Assembly: GCA_964599275.1 (NCBI GenBank)
Contig: CAZRFK010000001.1
Coordinates: forward strand, 1-64,000
Source of the DNA: PUMD01 sp964599275
Lineage (GTDB): Bacteria; Bacillota; Sulfobacillia; SLMV01
Reading direction: 5' to 3'
DNA length: 64,000 nucleotides
A model generated the notes under the pieces. It was not told where the DNA came from, searched no databases, and saw only the letters and a list, made by a program, of their open reading frames with translations. Position 1 is the stretch's first letter. Each line of letters begins with the position of its first letter. Of the stretch, positions 42,569 through 50,916 are shown piece by piece. A program made the translations under genes and the position numbers.

Positions 42569-43942
42569 TCAAATCAAATGACCAAACATGAAGTTGGCCA
42601 TTCCAAAATAAATCAGCAGTCCTGTAACGTCTTTAACAGTTGTTATCAGAGGATCAGAACCGGCTGCCGGGTCAAAACCAAATCTATTCAATAGCCAGGG
42701 AAAAGCATAACCAATTACTGTCGCCACCAGGACTGTAACCATCATGGACACTCCCACCACTACCCCCAAAGCAGGCGAACCCTGCCATAAAGAGGCTACG
42801 AGAGCAACTATTAACCCACTGATAGCTCCCAAGCTAATTCCTACCTTAACTTCCTGCCACAGATACTTTGAAAATTCAGAAGTATCCACGTGACCTAAAG
42901 CCATTCCCCGGACAAAAATTGTAGATGACTGAGTACCAACATTACCCCCCATGTCCATAACCGCAGGTATGAAAAAGGCAAGTGCCAGGACAGCTTCGAG
43001 AGAAGCTTCAAACTGCTCAATGATTCCTCCGGCCATAAGTCCACCAGCCAGGGCAAATAAAAGCCACGGTAATCTAATTCCTACAACCGTCCACACTGGA
43101 GAATCAATCAACCGTGCACTCCGAAAAGCGTCAACCTCGGCCATTTCCAAAAGACCTGCCATCTTGAAAACGTCCTCAGTGGTTTCTTCCTCGACTACAT
43201 CCATCACATCATCAACAGTGATGATGCCAACCAGTTCGCGATCCTGGTTGATTACAGGGAGAGCGATGAGATCATATTTGGCTATCATATGAGCAACTTC
43301 TTCCTGGTCTGTATATTCGGGAACACTCACTACTCCCTCTTTCATCACCTCATCTAATCTCATGTCGGCATCAGCAGCCAGAAGTTCTCGCAGCGACAAG
43401 ACCCCAACCAGGCATTCATCCTCATCAATCACATAAATGTAATACACGGTTTCTGCCTGGTGAGCCCAGCTGCGAATCTCGCGGATAGTTTCACGGACGG
43501 TAAGTTTTTGGTTTACAGCGATGTATTCCGTTGTCATCAGACCGGCCGCTGAGTCAAGTTCAAATTCCAAGAGACGCTCAACTTCTCTTCTTTCCTCAAC
43601 TAGAGTCAAAAGACCTCGTGCTTCTTCCTCTTCCATTTGACCCAAAAAATCCACTACATCATCGGTTGGTGCATGGGAAAACAGTGCCCGCATTTCATCC
43701 TGGTCCAGAAGTGAAATGACCTGGACCTGATCGTCTGAGTCCATGGCACCAAAGAGTTCCCCCAAAATTTCCGGCTCAAGCATTTCAATAAATTTCTGTC
43801 TGATGTTCGGCTCGAGCTTACTGAGCAACCTTTTTTCTAAATCAGCAGCGTGGATCTCTGATAATAAATCATTTAATTTTTCCGCATCTTCACGTGCTAT
43901 ATATTTTCTGGCCAGACGTACAAAAGGGTTATTAATCTTCAT
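42569..43942 (-). CDS. mgtE: Magnesium transporter MgtE
   Basis: MgtE is a Mg2+-gated Mg2+ channel of the inner membrane. The N-terminal superhelical MgtE domain (LLSEIHAADLEKRLLSKLEP … APTDDVVDFLGQMEEEEARG) is followed by two CBS domains (ELDSAAGLMTTEYIAV, then MKEGVVSVPEYTDQEEVAHM … LVGIITVDDVMDVVEEETTE), and from about residue 275 by five membrane helices with PAVMDMGGNVGTQSSTIFVR, the pore signature. The ATG at 43942 has an AGGAGGAGGAAACTC site. No M-box leader is possible, since the NUDIX gene stop is only about 50 bases upstream. Confidence 0.96.
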   Translation of the reverse strand: MKINNPFVRLARKYIAREDAEKLNDLLSEIHAADLEKRLLSKLEPNIRQKFIEMLEPEILGELFGAMDSDDQVQVISLLDQDEMRALFSHAPTDDVVDFLGQMEEEEARGLLTLVEERREVERLLEFELDSAAGLMTTEYIAVNQKLTVRETIREIRSWAHQAETVYYIYVIDEDECLVGVLSLRELLAADADMRLDEVMKEGVVSVPEYTDQEEVAHMIAKYDLIALPVINQDRELVGIITVDDVMDVVEEETTEDVFKMAGLLEMAEVDAFRSARLIDSPVWTVVGIRLPWLLFALAGGLMAGGIIEQFEASLEAVLALAFFIPAVMDMGGNVGTQSSTIFVRGMALGHVDTSEFSKYLWQEVKVGISLGAISGLIVALVASLWQGSPALGVVVGVSMMVTVLVATVIGYAFPWLLNRFGFDPAAGSDPLITTVKDVTGLLIYFGMANFMFGHLI

Positions 43943-43994
43943 GAGTTTCCTCCTCCTTTCCTTTACCATGCTGTGCTGCCAACATTACACTCCA

Positions 43995-44522
43995 CTATAT
44001 GGTGTCATCGCGCCTGTACAGCGTCAATGCAGCAAGACTTTTGGCATCAAGCAACCCCGCTGACAGGACATCATTAACAGATTTCCACTCCGCATTGATC
44101 GCAACTTCATCTCCGTCAGGAGGAGCAGAAATTTTATTCAGTTCTCTGGCCAAAAATACATTGATAAATTCGGTAGTGAATCCAGGAGAAGAATAAAAAC
44201 CCCCCAGTCGTTTCAAGTCAGAAGCTCGGTATCCAGTTTCCTCTGCCAATTCACGGCGGGCACAATCCAGGCCATTTTCCGACTCATCAATCCTTCCTGC
44301 AGGAATCTCCCACAAACACCGTTCGGCTGCGTGACGATACTGTTTTACCAGAAGAACCTCAGAATCATGCCCTGCTTCGCGAACCGCCAGCACAGCTGCA
44401 ACGTCATTAACTACCACTATCTCTCTTTTAGTAGGCTCTCCGGAAAAACTTAGTTCATCCACTCTGACTTTTACTATTGCACCCTGAAACTTGCTCTCAG
44501 TTCGTATTATTTGAACTTCCAT
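43995..44522 (-). CDS. nudF: NUDIX hydrolase, ADP-ribose pyrophosphatase type
   Basis: The 175-residue protein hydrolyses ADP-ribose or similar nucleotide sugars to AMP and ribose 5-phosphate. The Nudix box is complete: GRIDESENGLDCARRELAEE followed by TGYRASDL (Gly, Glu, Arg-Glu, Glu-Glu). The preceding VLLVKQYRHAAERCLWEIPA and the following FYSSPGFTTEFINVFLARE are characteristic of the ADP-ribose pyrophosphatase group. It overlaps the end of the DUF3866 gene by 26 bases. In Bacillus nudF also lies near spoIIM and xerD. Confidence 0.93.
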   Translation of the reverse strand: MEVQIIRTESKFQGAIVKVRVDELSFSGEPTKREIVVVNDVAAVLAVREAGHDSEVLLVKQYRHAAERCLWEIPAGRIDESENGLDCARRELAEETGYRASDLKRLGGFYSSPGFTTEFINVFLARELNKISAPPDGDEVAINAEWKSVNDVLSAGLLDAKSLAALTLYRRDDTI

Positions 44523-45648
44523 TACCCAAACTCCTTTGAACCAGTTTTGCGGCCAACCGTCCAGCTGCAGCAGCAGTCAAGAAAAACTCGGGCTCCTGTT
44601 CCGGGTTTCGCCCCATAAAGCTTAGCAAACTTTGCAGGTTGGTTTGTGATTGTAATAGATTCATTCCTTCCGAACCAGTTTCCATCACAATACGATGCAC
44701 ATCCGCTATTTCTGCCTGGTAGATCTGCCGCCACAAATGCCAGCAGTCTCTGGCCTCTCTGGCGATCACTGCCCACACTTTTCCTAACACTGCATTACCC
44801 AGAACTGTAAGAGAATGATGGCTTATACCTGAATGCCTTCTCCTGTGGTCACCGGTTGAAATTCGCAAGGGCACGACCGGCAGTCCCCCCAGAGAAAGCG
44901 CAGCATTTGCCGCCTGCGCCTGCTGCATTCCGGTATGTCCTAAGGCAGTGCCTGTTCCCACAATTCCGGGACCGATTCCCACAACCGTTACATCAGCACC
45001 GACAACCCCGGCTGCAGCTGCAAGGGCACTGTAAACATTTACAGCCTCATGCTCACCACCGAAACAGTGGCCGGCCGTCAGAGTTTCATGTAACCATTCA
45101 TTCAACTTCAAATTGTATACTGCTTTACTCAATTGGAGAGGGAGGGAACCTCCATCAGTCATCACGTAAGCAATCTTGAAACCGGTGTCAATTGAGCGAA
45201 TTCCGGCAACAACCGGGAGCAGCTGGCTGTGCACTTCACAACAGATAACTGGCATTCTTTCAACTGTTTTTCTATCTTTGAGGATATGATGATACTCTGA
45301 ACACTGTTCTTCAACAGCTTTAACCCGCATCTGCCATGGAGTATAGCGTAGTTTCATTATATGCCCGTCTGAAAGCTGCTGCTTGGCAAGCATCTGTGGA
45401 GTCCAAATGATAAAATGAAAACCGCCAGAACCCAAACCCAATTTGCGAGCAGTAGTATTGACCAATACCCTGTCTCCACAAGTGACCTTTCCCGTGAGGT
45501 GGGGATAACATATCGCCTCTACTGATAGGCTCTCCGGGGAGTCATTGTGCATCCTCACCGTGCAGTGCATCAGATCTTTACGTACTTCTGTGATTTCCAC
45601 AACTTCTGCTGACTCTACCGCAAATGAACGAATTAAACTTCCCTCCAC
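44497..45648 (-). CDS. DUF3866 family protein
   Basis: This 383-residue protein of unknown function is common in Actinobacteria and spore-forming Firmicutes. Recognisable parts are GDRVLVNTTARKLGLGSGGF, VAGIRSIDTGFKIAYVMTDG, LNEWLHETLTAGHCFGGEHE and VVGIGPGIVGTGTALGHTGM; the last is a Gly-rich loop that could bind a nucleotide. No membrane segment is visible. The GTG at 45648 directly follows the stop of the preceding gene. It is next to nudF, the usual neighbour, but no reaction is known. Confidence 0.85.
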   Translation of the reverse strand: MEGSLIRSFAVESAEVVEITEVRKDLMHCTVRMHNDSPESLSVEAICYPHLTGKVTCGDRVLVNTTARKLGLGSGGFHFIIWTPQMLAKQQLSDGHIMKLRYTPWQMRVKAVEEQCSEYHHILKDRKTVERMPVICCEVHSQLLPVVAGIRSIDTGFKIAYVMTDGGSLPLQLSKAVYNLKLNEWLHETLTAGHCFGGEHEAVNVYSALAAAAGVVGADVTVVGIGPGIVGTGTALGHTGMQQAQAANAALSLGGLPVVPLRISTGDHRRRHSGISHHSLTVLGNAVLGKVWAVIAREARDCWHLWRQIYQAEIADVHRIVMETGSEGMNLLQSQTNLQSLLSFMGRNPEQEPEFFLTAAAAGRLAAKLVQRSLGNGSSNNTN

Positions 45649-45651
45649 ACC

Positions 45652-46335
45652 TCAGCAGTGCATAAATTTTGTCAAATGTGAATTGAGTGCATTCAACACT
45701 GCCTGAACTGCACCATAAACTTCGTCATCATTATTCACGGATGCCACTCCTAACCAGGTTTCTAACTCACCTCGTCCATTGGAAAAACCCAGCTGGCAAA
45801 CAGACGCATCACCAGCCGACATGGAAACTCGTTTCAGGTCTTCCAGCGTAAGGGAATCGCCCTCATCAAGATATTTTCGTGCTGCAACTACAGCTGCTTC
45901 TGCTGGTGTCCGTCCTACATTCACACTTGGAACACTTCCCGAAAACGCTCCCTCAACTTCTTTATCTGCACAGCGCAGTACAACCACTGCTTCCATCTTC
46001 GACTGAAGCAGGTGGCTGGTGACATTAATGCTGACTAGAGACATCCGGGTGAACCCGGGCTTGTTCTGCTCTTTTCCCTCGACCTGAGCCACGGAAATTT
46101 TCTTGTGATCTATGGATATATCCCATTTGGCAGCAAGACCACTTTCCACATCTCTTACAATTTGCTTGGGATGCCTCTGGGAACTCCCGAGAATATGCAC
46201 TTCTTCAATAGCTCCCCATTCATTGCACACCACCCTGCAGTCGCTAACTCCCGAAATCTTTCTCAGAAGAGTTTCAACTTCTGAAATCTCGACGGAATTC
46301 GGTAGTTGCTCCAGATTCTCCTCTTCCCCTGTCAT
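45652..46335 (-). CDS. Unknown conserved-looking protein upstream of DUF3866
   Basis: I do not recognise a named family. From the ATG at 46335 (behind AAAGGGGGAAAAGTA) the product has 227 residues. The N-terminal part contains RVVCNEWGAIEEVHILGSSQ, then RHPKQIVRDVESGLAAKWDI and SIDHKKISVAQV, a short alpha/beta domain I have the impression recurs in Actinobacteria and Clostridia. The rest has two hydrophobic beta-rich repeats (MEAVVVLRCADKEVEGAF; ETWLGVASVNNDDEVYGAV), each followed by a helix. The end is only three bases from the DUF3866 start, so the two are co-translated. Confidence 0.65.
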   Translation of the reverse strand: MTGEEENLEQLPNSVEISEVETLLRKISGVSDCRVVCNEWGAIEEVHILGSSQRHPKQIVRDVESGLAAKWDISIDHKKISVAQVEGKEQNKPGFTRMSLVSINVTSHLLQSKMEAVVVLRCADKEVEGAFSGSVPSVNVGRTPAEAAVVAARKYLDEGDSLTLEDLKRVSMSAGDASVCQLGFSNGRGELETWLGVASVNNDDEVYGAVQAVLNALNSHLTKFMHC

Positions 46336-46450
46336 TACTTTTCCCCCTTTTGTATCTTTATTTACATTACGGATAGTCAAACAGGAGCTGCATGAACTGC
46401 AGCTCCTGTTATGAATTCCTAATCATAACCAAGTCAAGTTCGCTTACTAT

Positions 46451-46987
46451 TTACTTAACCAATTCCCTACCCAGATCCAGTGCTTTTTCATTCAGCGGAA
46501 TGAGATTGTGGCGACGCTTGGGCAATACTTCAGGCAGCATCTCTTTCAGAAAGTCCACCGAAAGCAGTGAGGCGGACTCACTCAAAGCCCCAAGCATTAT
46601 CATGTTCGCCACCCGCACCTCTCCTAATTCTTCAGCCTTTTCACTGACTGGAATACGGATGATCTGAATATCGTCCCTGTCTACCTTCTCGTCTACAAGA
46701 GAGCTGTTAACAAAAAGGTATCCTTCAGGTACAACTTTTCCAGCGAACTTTTCTAATGAAGGAAGATTCATTACCACACATTCGGTTGGCTCTGTCACAA
46801 CAGGTGAACCTACTGGTTCATCAGAAATTACCACTCCACAGTTAGCGGTTCCTCCCCGTTGTTCAGGACCGTACGAAGGCATCCAGGATACATTCTTGTC
46901 CTTCTTCATCGCCGAATAGGTCAGCATCTGACCCATTAACATTATTCCCTGTCCACCGAACCCTGCCAAAAGAATTTGACGATTCAT
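46451..46987 (-). CDS. vorC: 2-oxoacid:ferredoxin oxidoreductase gamma subunit
   Basis: This is the gamma subunit of a four-subunit oxidoreductase that oxidises 2-oxoacids with CoA to acyl-CoA, CO2 and reduced ferredoxin. LLAGFGGQGIMLMGQMLTYS, SWMPSYGPEQRGGTANCGVV and GEVRVANMIMLGALSESASL are typical of the gamma subunits of VOR/KOR enzymes. 178 residues. The stop of the beta subunit and the start here share bases (TAATG). The substrate class is set by the alpha and beta subunits and by the neighbouring leucine dehydrogenases. Confidence 0.93.
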   Translation of the reverse strand: MNRQILLAGFGGQGIMLMGQMLTYSAMKKDKNVSWMPSYGPEQRGGTANCGVVISDEPVGSPVVTEPTECVVMNLPSLEKFAGKVVPEGYLFVNSSLVDEKVDRDDIQIIRIPVSEKAEELGEVRVANMIMLGALSESASLLSVDFLKEMLPEVLPKRRHNLIPLNEKALDLGRELVK

Positions 46988-47736
46988 TACTCATCCTCCT
47001 CAGGAGCACGGAATTCACCGAGAGGGTAGTAAGGAATCATCTTTTCCTCCACCCATTGGAGAGACTCCCTGGGAGTCATTCCCCAGTTTGTAGGACAGTT
47101 TGACAGCACTTCAACCATAGAGAATCCTTGGCCTTCTTGCTGAACTTCAAAGGCCTTTTTGATCGATTGTTTGGTTTTTTGGATATGTTGAGGGTCGTGA
47201 CAAGATACCCGTGTCAAATATGCTGCCCCTGGCAGAGTTTCCAGCATCTCACACACCTTAATTGGTTGACCAGAATGTTTAGTATCACGGCCGTAAGGAG
47301 ATGTGGTTGTTTTCTGCTCGGCAAGAGTAGTCGGCGCCATTTGACCTCCGGTCATTCCGTAAATGGCATTGTTTATGAAGATTACAGTGATATTTTCTCC
47401 CCGCATGGCTGCGTGTACTATTTCTGCTGTACCGATTGAAGCAAGATCACCGTCACCCTGGTAGGCAAATACTGCAGCATCAGGGTGAACTCTTTTGATA
47501 CCGGTGGCGACAGCTGGAGCACGTCCGTGAGCAGCCTGCTGAAAGTCGACATCAAAATAATCGTATGCCAAAACTGCGCATCCTACAGGCGCAACCCCGA
47601 CTGCCTCCTGCTGAAGATCAAGCTCATCTATGACTTCAGCAACAATGCGGTGAACTATACCATGTACACAACCGGGGCAGTAGTGTGTTTGTACATCCGT
47701 CAATGATTCAGGTCGGACAAAAGCAGCTTTCATCAT
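46987..47736 (-). CDS. vorA: 2-oxoacid:ferredoxin oxidoreductase beta subunit (thiamine-diphosphate binding)
   Basis: The beta subunit carries thiamine diphosphate. HYCPGCVHGIVHRIVAEVID (with the CPGC motif), VGCAVLAYDYFDVDFQQAAH, VFAYQGDGDLASIGTAEIVH (the GDG…-type ThDP/Mg motif) and FINNAIYGMTGGQMAPTTLA are diagnostic. 249 residues is normal. It sits between the alpha and gamma genes with overlapping codons, so the complex is made stoichiometrically. No separate Fe-S motif is present, as expected for the four-subunit form. Confidence 0.94.
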   Translation of the reverse strand: MMKAAFVRPESLTDVQTHYCPGCVHGIVHRIVAEVIDELDLQQEAVGVAPVGCAVLAYDYFDVDFQQAAHGRAPAVATGIKRVHPDAAVFAYQGDGDLASIGTAEIVHAAMRGENITVIFINNAIYGMTGGQMAPTTLAEQKTTTSPYGRDTKHSGQPIKVCEMLETLPGAAYLTRVSCHDPQHIQKTKQSIKKAFEVQQEGQGFSMVEVLSNCPTNWGMTPRESLQWVEEKMIPYYPLGEFRAPEEDE

Positions 47737-48809
47737 TGACCACCTACTTTTTCCATCAATTTCTTCATATTTTCTGCAACGTCCTGATAATCCGGCATGA
47801 CTCCACCAGTGGTACCGTAAAACCCCACTGGAACAGCCCCTTCAACAGCTAGTCGAACATCCTCAACCATCTGCCCAGTGCTCATTTCCACCACCAAATA
47901 TCCTTTGCACTGTTCATTCAAACGGTCAAAGGCTTCATCTGGGAAAGGCCACAATGTTATAGGCCGGACCATACCTACCCGGTAGCCTTCCTCGCGGAGC
48001 TGCTCGATTGCTTTGCGCGTGATACGGGCAGTTGTTCCGTAAGAAACAAACATAAACTCTGCATCGTCATCATGCAGTGTTTCCCAGCGGGTCTCATTCT
48101 CCTCAATCTCTGCATATTTGTCGGCCAATTTCATGTTGTGGTCATAGCAATCCTCAGCATCAAGATACAGTGAATTAATCAGGTTCTGTTTTTCTCTACC
48201 TCTTTTACCGGTCGACGCCCACTCCTTCTCGGGAAGTTCATCGATATCCCTCATTTCGGGGTAAGCCACCGGTTCCATCATCTGTCCCATGACTCCATCG
48301 CCGACGATCATGACTGGATTGCGATAGCGATCCGCTATATCAAATGCCTCATATGTCAGATCAACCAGCTCCTGTAAATTGGACGGGCCTAGCACCACCA
48401 GACGGTAGTCACCATGTCCCCCACCCTTTGTAGATTGAAAATAGTCCGATTGAGCCGGCTGAATTGTTCCCAATCCAGGTCCACCGCGAATCATATTCAC
48501 AATCACACAAGGAACTTCTGCCCCTGCAATGTACGATATCCCCTCCTGTTTGAGACTAATGCCAGGACTGGAGGACGAAGTCATAACACGAGCCCCGGCT
48601 CCACCTGCTCCAAAAACCATGTTTATGGCAGATACTTCACTTTCCGCCTGCAAAAATACTCCATCCACCTCTGGCATCCTGGCAGACATGTATTCAGGAA
48701 GCTCATTTTGCGGAGTTATTGGATAACCAAAAAAATGCCTACACCCCGCTCGAATGGCAGATTCGGCAACTGCTTCATTACCCTTGACTAATTCAAGATT
48801 ATTGCTCAC
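47733..48809 (-). CDS. vorB: 2-oxoacid:ferredoxin oxidoreductase alpha subunit (VorB type)
   Basis: The alpha subunit provides the pyrimidine and transketolase-C-like domains. GNEAVAESAIRAGCRHFFGY, PITPQNELPEYMSARMPEVD, GAGGAGARVMTSSSSPGISL and NMIRGGPGLGTIQPAQSDYF are characteristic, as is the C-terminal VEMSTGQMVEDVRLAVEGAV. The protein belongs to the group annotated 3-methyl-2-oxobutanoate dehydrogenase subunit VorB. The GTG at 48809 has a GGGAGGGACC site. With the leucine dehydrogenases upstream, branched-chain 2-oxoacids are the likely substrates, although the family also includes 2-oxoglutarate enzymes. Confidence 0.93.
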   Translation of the reverse strand: MSNNLELVKGNEAVAESAIRAGCRHFFGYPITPQNELPEYMSARMPEVDGVFLQAESEVSAINMVFGAGGAGARVMTSSSSPGISLKQEGISYIAGAEVPCVIVNMIRGGPGLGTIQPAQSDYFQSTKGGGHGDYRLVVLGPSNLQELVDLTYEAFDIADRYRNPVMIVGDGVMGQMMEPVAYPEMRDIDELPEKEWASTGKRGREKQNLINSLYLDAEDCYDHNMKLADKYAEIEENETRWETLHDDDAEFMFVSYGTTARITRKAIEQLREEGYRVGMVRPITLWPFPDEAFDRLNEQCKGYLVVEMSTGQMVEDVRLAVEGAVPVGFYGTTGGVMPDYQDVAENMKKLMEKVGGQ

Positions 48810-48832
48810 AAAAGGTCCCTCCCAACTAGGTG

Positions 48833-49060
48833 TCAGTTCTGCTTACTCTTTTCGGGGCGATATATTTCTATGGCTGCATCTGGACACGTCATCGCACAAA
48901 ATCGACAGCTTATACATTCATCGTCATCCTCGATCTGAACAATACGATAACCGGAGGTGTTGAGCTTGTCCGACATGAACAAGATTTCCCGCGGACAAGC
49001 ATCAGCACACAATCCGCAACCTTTGCAGAGTTCTTCATCTATGACCCATCTTCGGCCCAC
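48833..49060 (-). CDS. vorD: 2-oxoacid:ferredoxin oxidoreductase delta subunit (2x[4Fe-4S])
   Basis: This 75-residue electron-transfer subunit carries two classical cluster motifs, CKGCGLCADACPREI (near residue 12) and CISCRFCAMTCPDAA (near residue 50). It passes electrons from the ThDP site to external ferredoxin, for example the Asp-type ferredoxin in this window. The GTG at 49060 follows GGGAGGTCCACCT. It is the first of the four subunit genes (D-B-A-C). Confidence 0.95.
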   Translation of the reverse strand: MGRRWVIDEELCKGCGLCADACPREILFMSDKLNTSGYRIVQIEDDDECISCRFCAMTCPDAAIEIYRPEKSKQN

Positions 49061-49100
49061 AGGTGGACCTCCCTTCAGTTCTGTGTTGAGGATTCAATGT

Positions 49101-49820
49101 TTATTGCCAATCTAACAGCATTCGCCGCTGAATTATAACCGGTTCCAGGCCCTGCTCCTGAATACTTCGTCTCAGCTTGGGTGGAACCTCTCCATCTGGC
49201 GCCAAATGCCCACTGACTCCTACGCCAACAATTGGTAGATCCAGAGATTCTGATGCCTTCTGTATGATATTCAATCCACCCAGGATGGATTGTTGATCAG
49301 TAGATTCCCCCACATTAGCATTTGCAAATATTCCGTCGAGCTGGAGTCGCCCTGCTCCCTGCAAAACCTCCGCCTGTTTTTCAATGGCCTCTACAGTGTT
49401 GCTGCGCGGGCGACAACTGTTGACAACGAAGATGCATTTGGCCTCGGGCAGCTCTGTAATTCTTCTCAACCCCCCGAGAACTCTTGTTCCAGCTTCACCG
49501 CCACCAGCATCTACTACGCAGCGCTCTGCCCCTCGAACTGATTGTATAATGGCCGGAGGCAGGACTGGCAGTTCTATCCCCTGAGAAAAAGCCGACGGGT
49601 AAAGCACTTCAACTCCAGCTTCGGTGAGCGTCTCCTGACGCTGGCGGGACCGAAAATATGGGGTTACTACATCAAGATCTACCAGTAAGGTATCCTGGTG
49701 GTCCCGGCAGGACCAGCGGAGAGCAAGAGTCACCGCAAGTTCTGTCTTGCCGCTTCCGTACTCTCCCACCAAAACCACCGGACTGTACGCTAACAATTCT
49801 TCACATCTGTTCTGACTCAT
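49101..49820 (-). CDS. P-loop ATP-binding protein encoded with the 2-oxoacid oxidoreductase
   Basis: This 239-residue cytosolic NTPase of unknown role has the Walker A GEYGSGKTELAV near residue 18, a Walker B-like TLLVDLDVVTPYFRSR near 45 and VVDAGGGEAGTR near 95. The overall layout (SGHLAPDGEVPPKLRRSIQE at the end) resembles SIMIBI/MinD-like ATPases. It lies 41 bases upstream of the delta subunit and 4 bases after the leucine dehydrogenase gene. Assembly, cluster insertion or cofactor delivery for the oxidoreductase is a reasonable guess, not shown by sequence. Confidence 0.75.
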   Translation of the reverse strand: MSQNRCEELLAYSPVVLVGEYGSGKTELAVTLALRWSCRDHQDTLLVDLDVVTPYFRSRQRQETLTEAGVEVLYPSAFSQGIELPVLPPAIIQSVRGAERCVVDAGGGEAGTRVLGGLRRITELPEAKCIFVVNSCRPRSNTVEAIEKQAEVLQGAGRLQLDGIFANANVGESTDQQSILGGLNIIQKASESLDLPIVGVGVSGHLAPDGEVPPKLRRSIQEQGLEPVIIQRRMLLDWQ

Positions 49821-49823
49821 AAC

Positions 49824-50885
49824 TCAAACCCGTATTCTTTTCACCTGGGCGATTTTCTCGATTCTGGCCTTAGCAACGGCATCGGCAGCTTCGTTTGTAG
49901 GAATACCTTCCTCTTCACTGGTGTGAAAGACTTCAAGCAGCCGATCATATATTTGCTCAACTTTTCTCAGGGCCAGTTCTTTTTTGTAGCCACCGGGATA
50001 AAATTCATGAGCTACATTGATTACTCCTCCGCCATTAATTACGTAATCAGGAGCATAAAGGATGCCTCGTTCACGGAGCTGTTCTCCATGGATATCCTCA
50101 GCAAGCTGATTATTAGCCGCACCTGCAACAATACTGCACTTCAATTCATCGATTGTATCATCATTGATGATTGCTCCAAGAGCACATGGAGCGAAAACAT
50201 CACAATCGACTCCATAAATATCATCTGGGTTGACCTCTTCTGCATTAAACTTCTCAACTACTTCTTCTACTCTCTCTGGGTAAATGTCAGAAACTAAAAG
50301 GTTGGCCCCTTCTTCATGTAGATACTCACAGAGGGCATATCCAACACTACCAATTCCCTGAACCGCAACAGTGATTCCCTCAAGATCATCAGAATCAAAC
50401 ATCCACTGGCAACAGGCTTTAATTCCTACATAAGTACCATAAGCTGTTACAGGTGAAGGATCTCCAGATTTGTGCATCAGACCACACACGTGCTCTGTTT
50501 CTTCTGCCACGAAATCCATATCTTCGGGAGCAGTTCCAACATCCTCAGCAGTTATGTAACGCCCACCCAGGCTGTCCACAAATCTACCAAAAGCCCTCCA
50601 CAATTCTTCGCTTTTATCTTTTTGCGGATCGCCGATAATTACCGCTTTTCCGCCGCCCAGGTTCAATCCCATGGCAGAACTTTTGTAAGTCATACCTTTT
50701 GATAAACGTAGAACATCCACCAAAGCTTCTTCTTCTGAATCATAATCCCACATTCTAGTGCCACCCAAGCTGGGGCCTAAAGTTGTATCATGAATGGCTA
50801 TAATTGCCTTCAATCCTGAGTTTTCGTCATGACAAAATACTACCTGTTCATGCCCCATTTCTTCTACTAACTCGAAAACTTCCAT
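49824..50885 (-). CDS. ldh: Leucine dehydrogenase (Glu/Leu/Phe/Val dehydrogenase family)
   Basis: This enzyme deaminates leucine, valine and isoleucine oxidatively to 2-oxoacids, producing NADH. HDTTLGPSLGGTRMWDYDSE, LSKGMTYKSSAMGLNLGGGK (catalytic Lys and the Gly-rich substrate loop), ITAEDVGTAPEDMDFVAEET and the Rossmann loop VAVQGIGSVGYALCEYLHEE are the LeuDH hallmarks. 353 residues is typical. The ATG at 50885 has a GGAGTG site. Its 2-oxoacid products are the predicted substrates of VorABCD encoded immediately downstream, making an oxidative amino-acid fermentation module. Confidence 0.92.
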   Translation of the reverse strand: MEVFELVEEMGHEQVVFCHDENSGLKAIIAIHDTTLGPSLGGTRMWDYDSEEEALVDVLRLSKGMTYKSSAMGLNLGGGKAVIIGDPQKDKSEELWRAFGRFVDSLGGRYITAEDVGTAPEDMDFVAEETEHVCGLMHKSGDPSPVTAYGTYVGIKACCQWMFDSDDLEGITVAVQGIGSVGYALCEYLHEEGANLLVSDIYPERVEEVVEKFNAEEVNPDDIYGVDCDVFAPCALGAIINDDTIDELKCSIVAGAANNQLAEDIHGEQLRERGILYAPDYVINGGGVINVAHEFYPGGYKKELALRKVEQIYDRLLEVFHTSEEEGIPTNEAADAVAKARIEKIAQVKRIRV

Positions 50886-50916
50886 TATAGTTTTACACTC
50901 CTTTCAGGTTTATCTA

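Noticed and set aside
43943..43994. Mg2+-sensing M-box leader upstream of mgtE
   Set aside because: Only about 50 bases separate mgtE from the NUDIX gene; an M-box needs roughly 150 or more.
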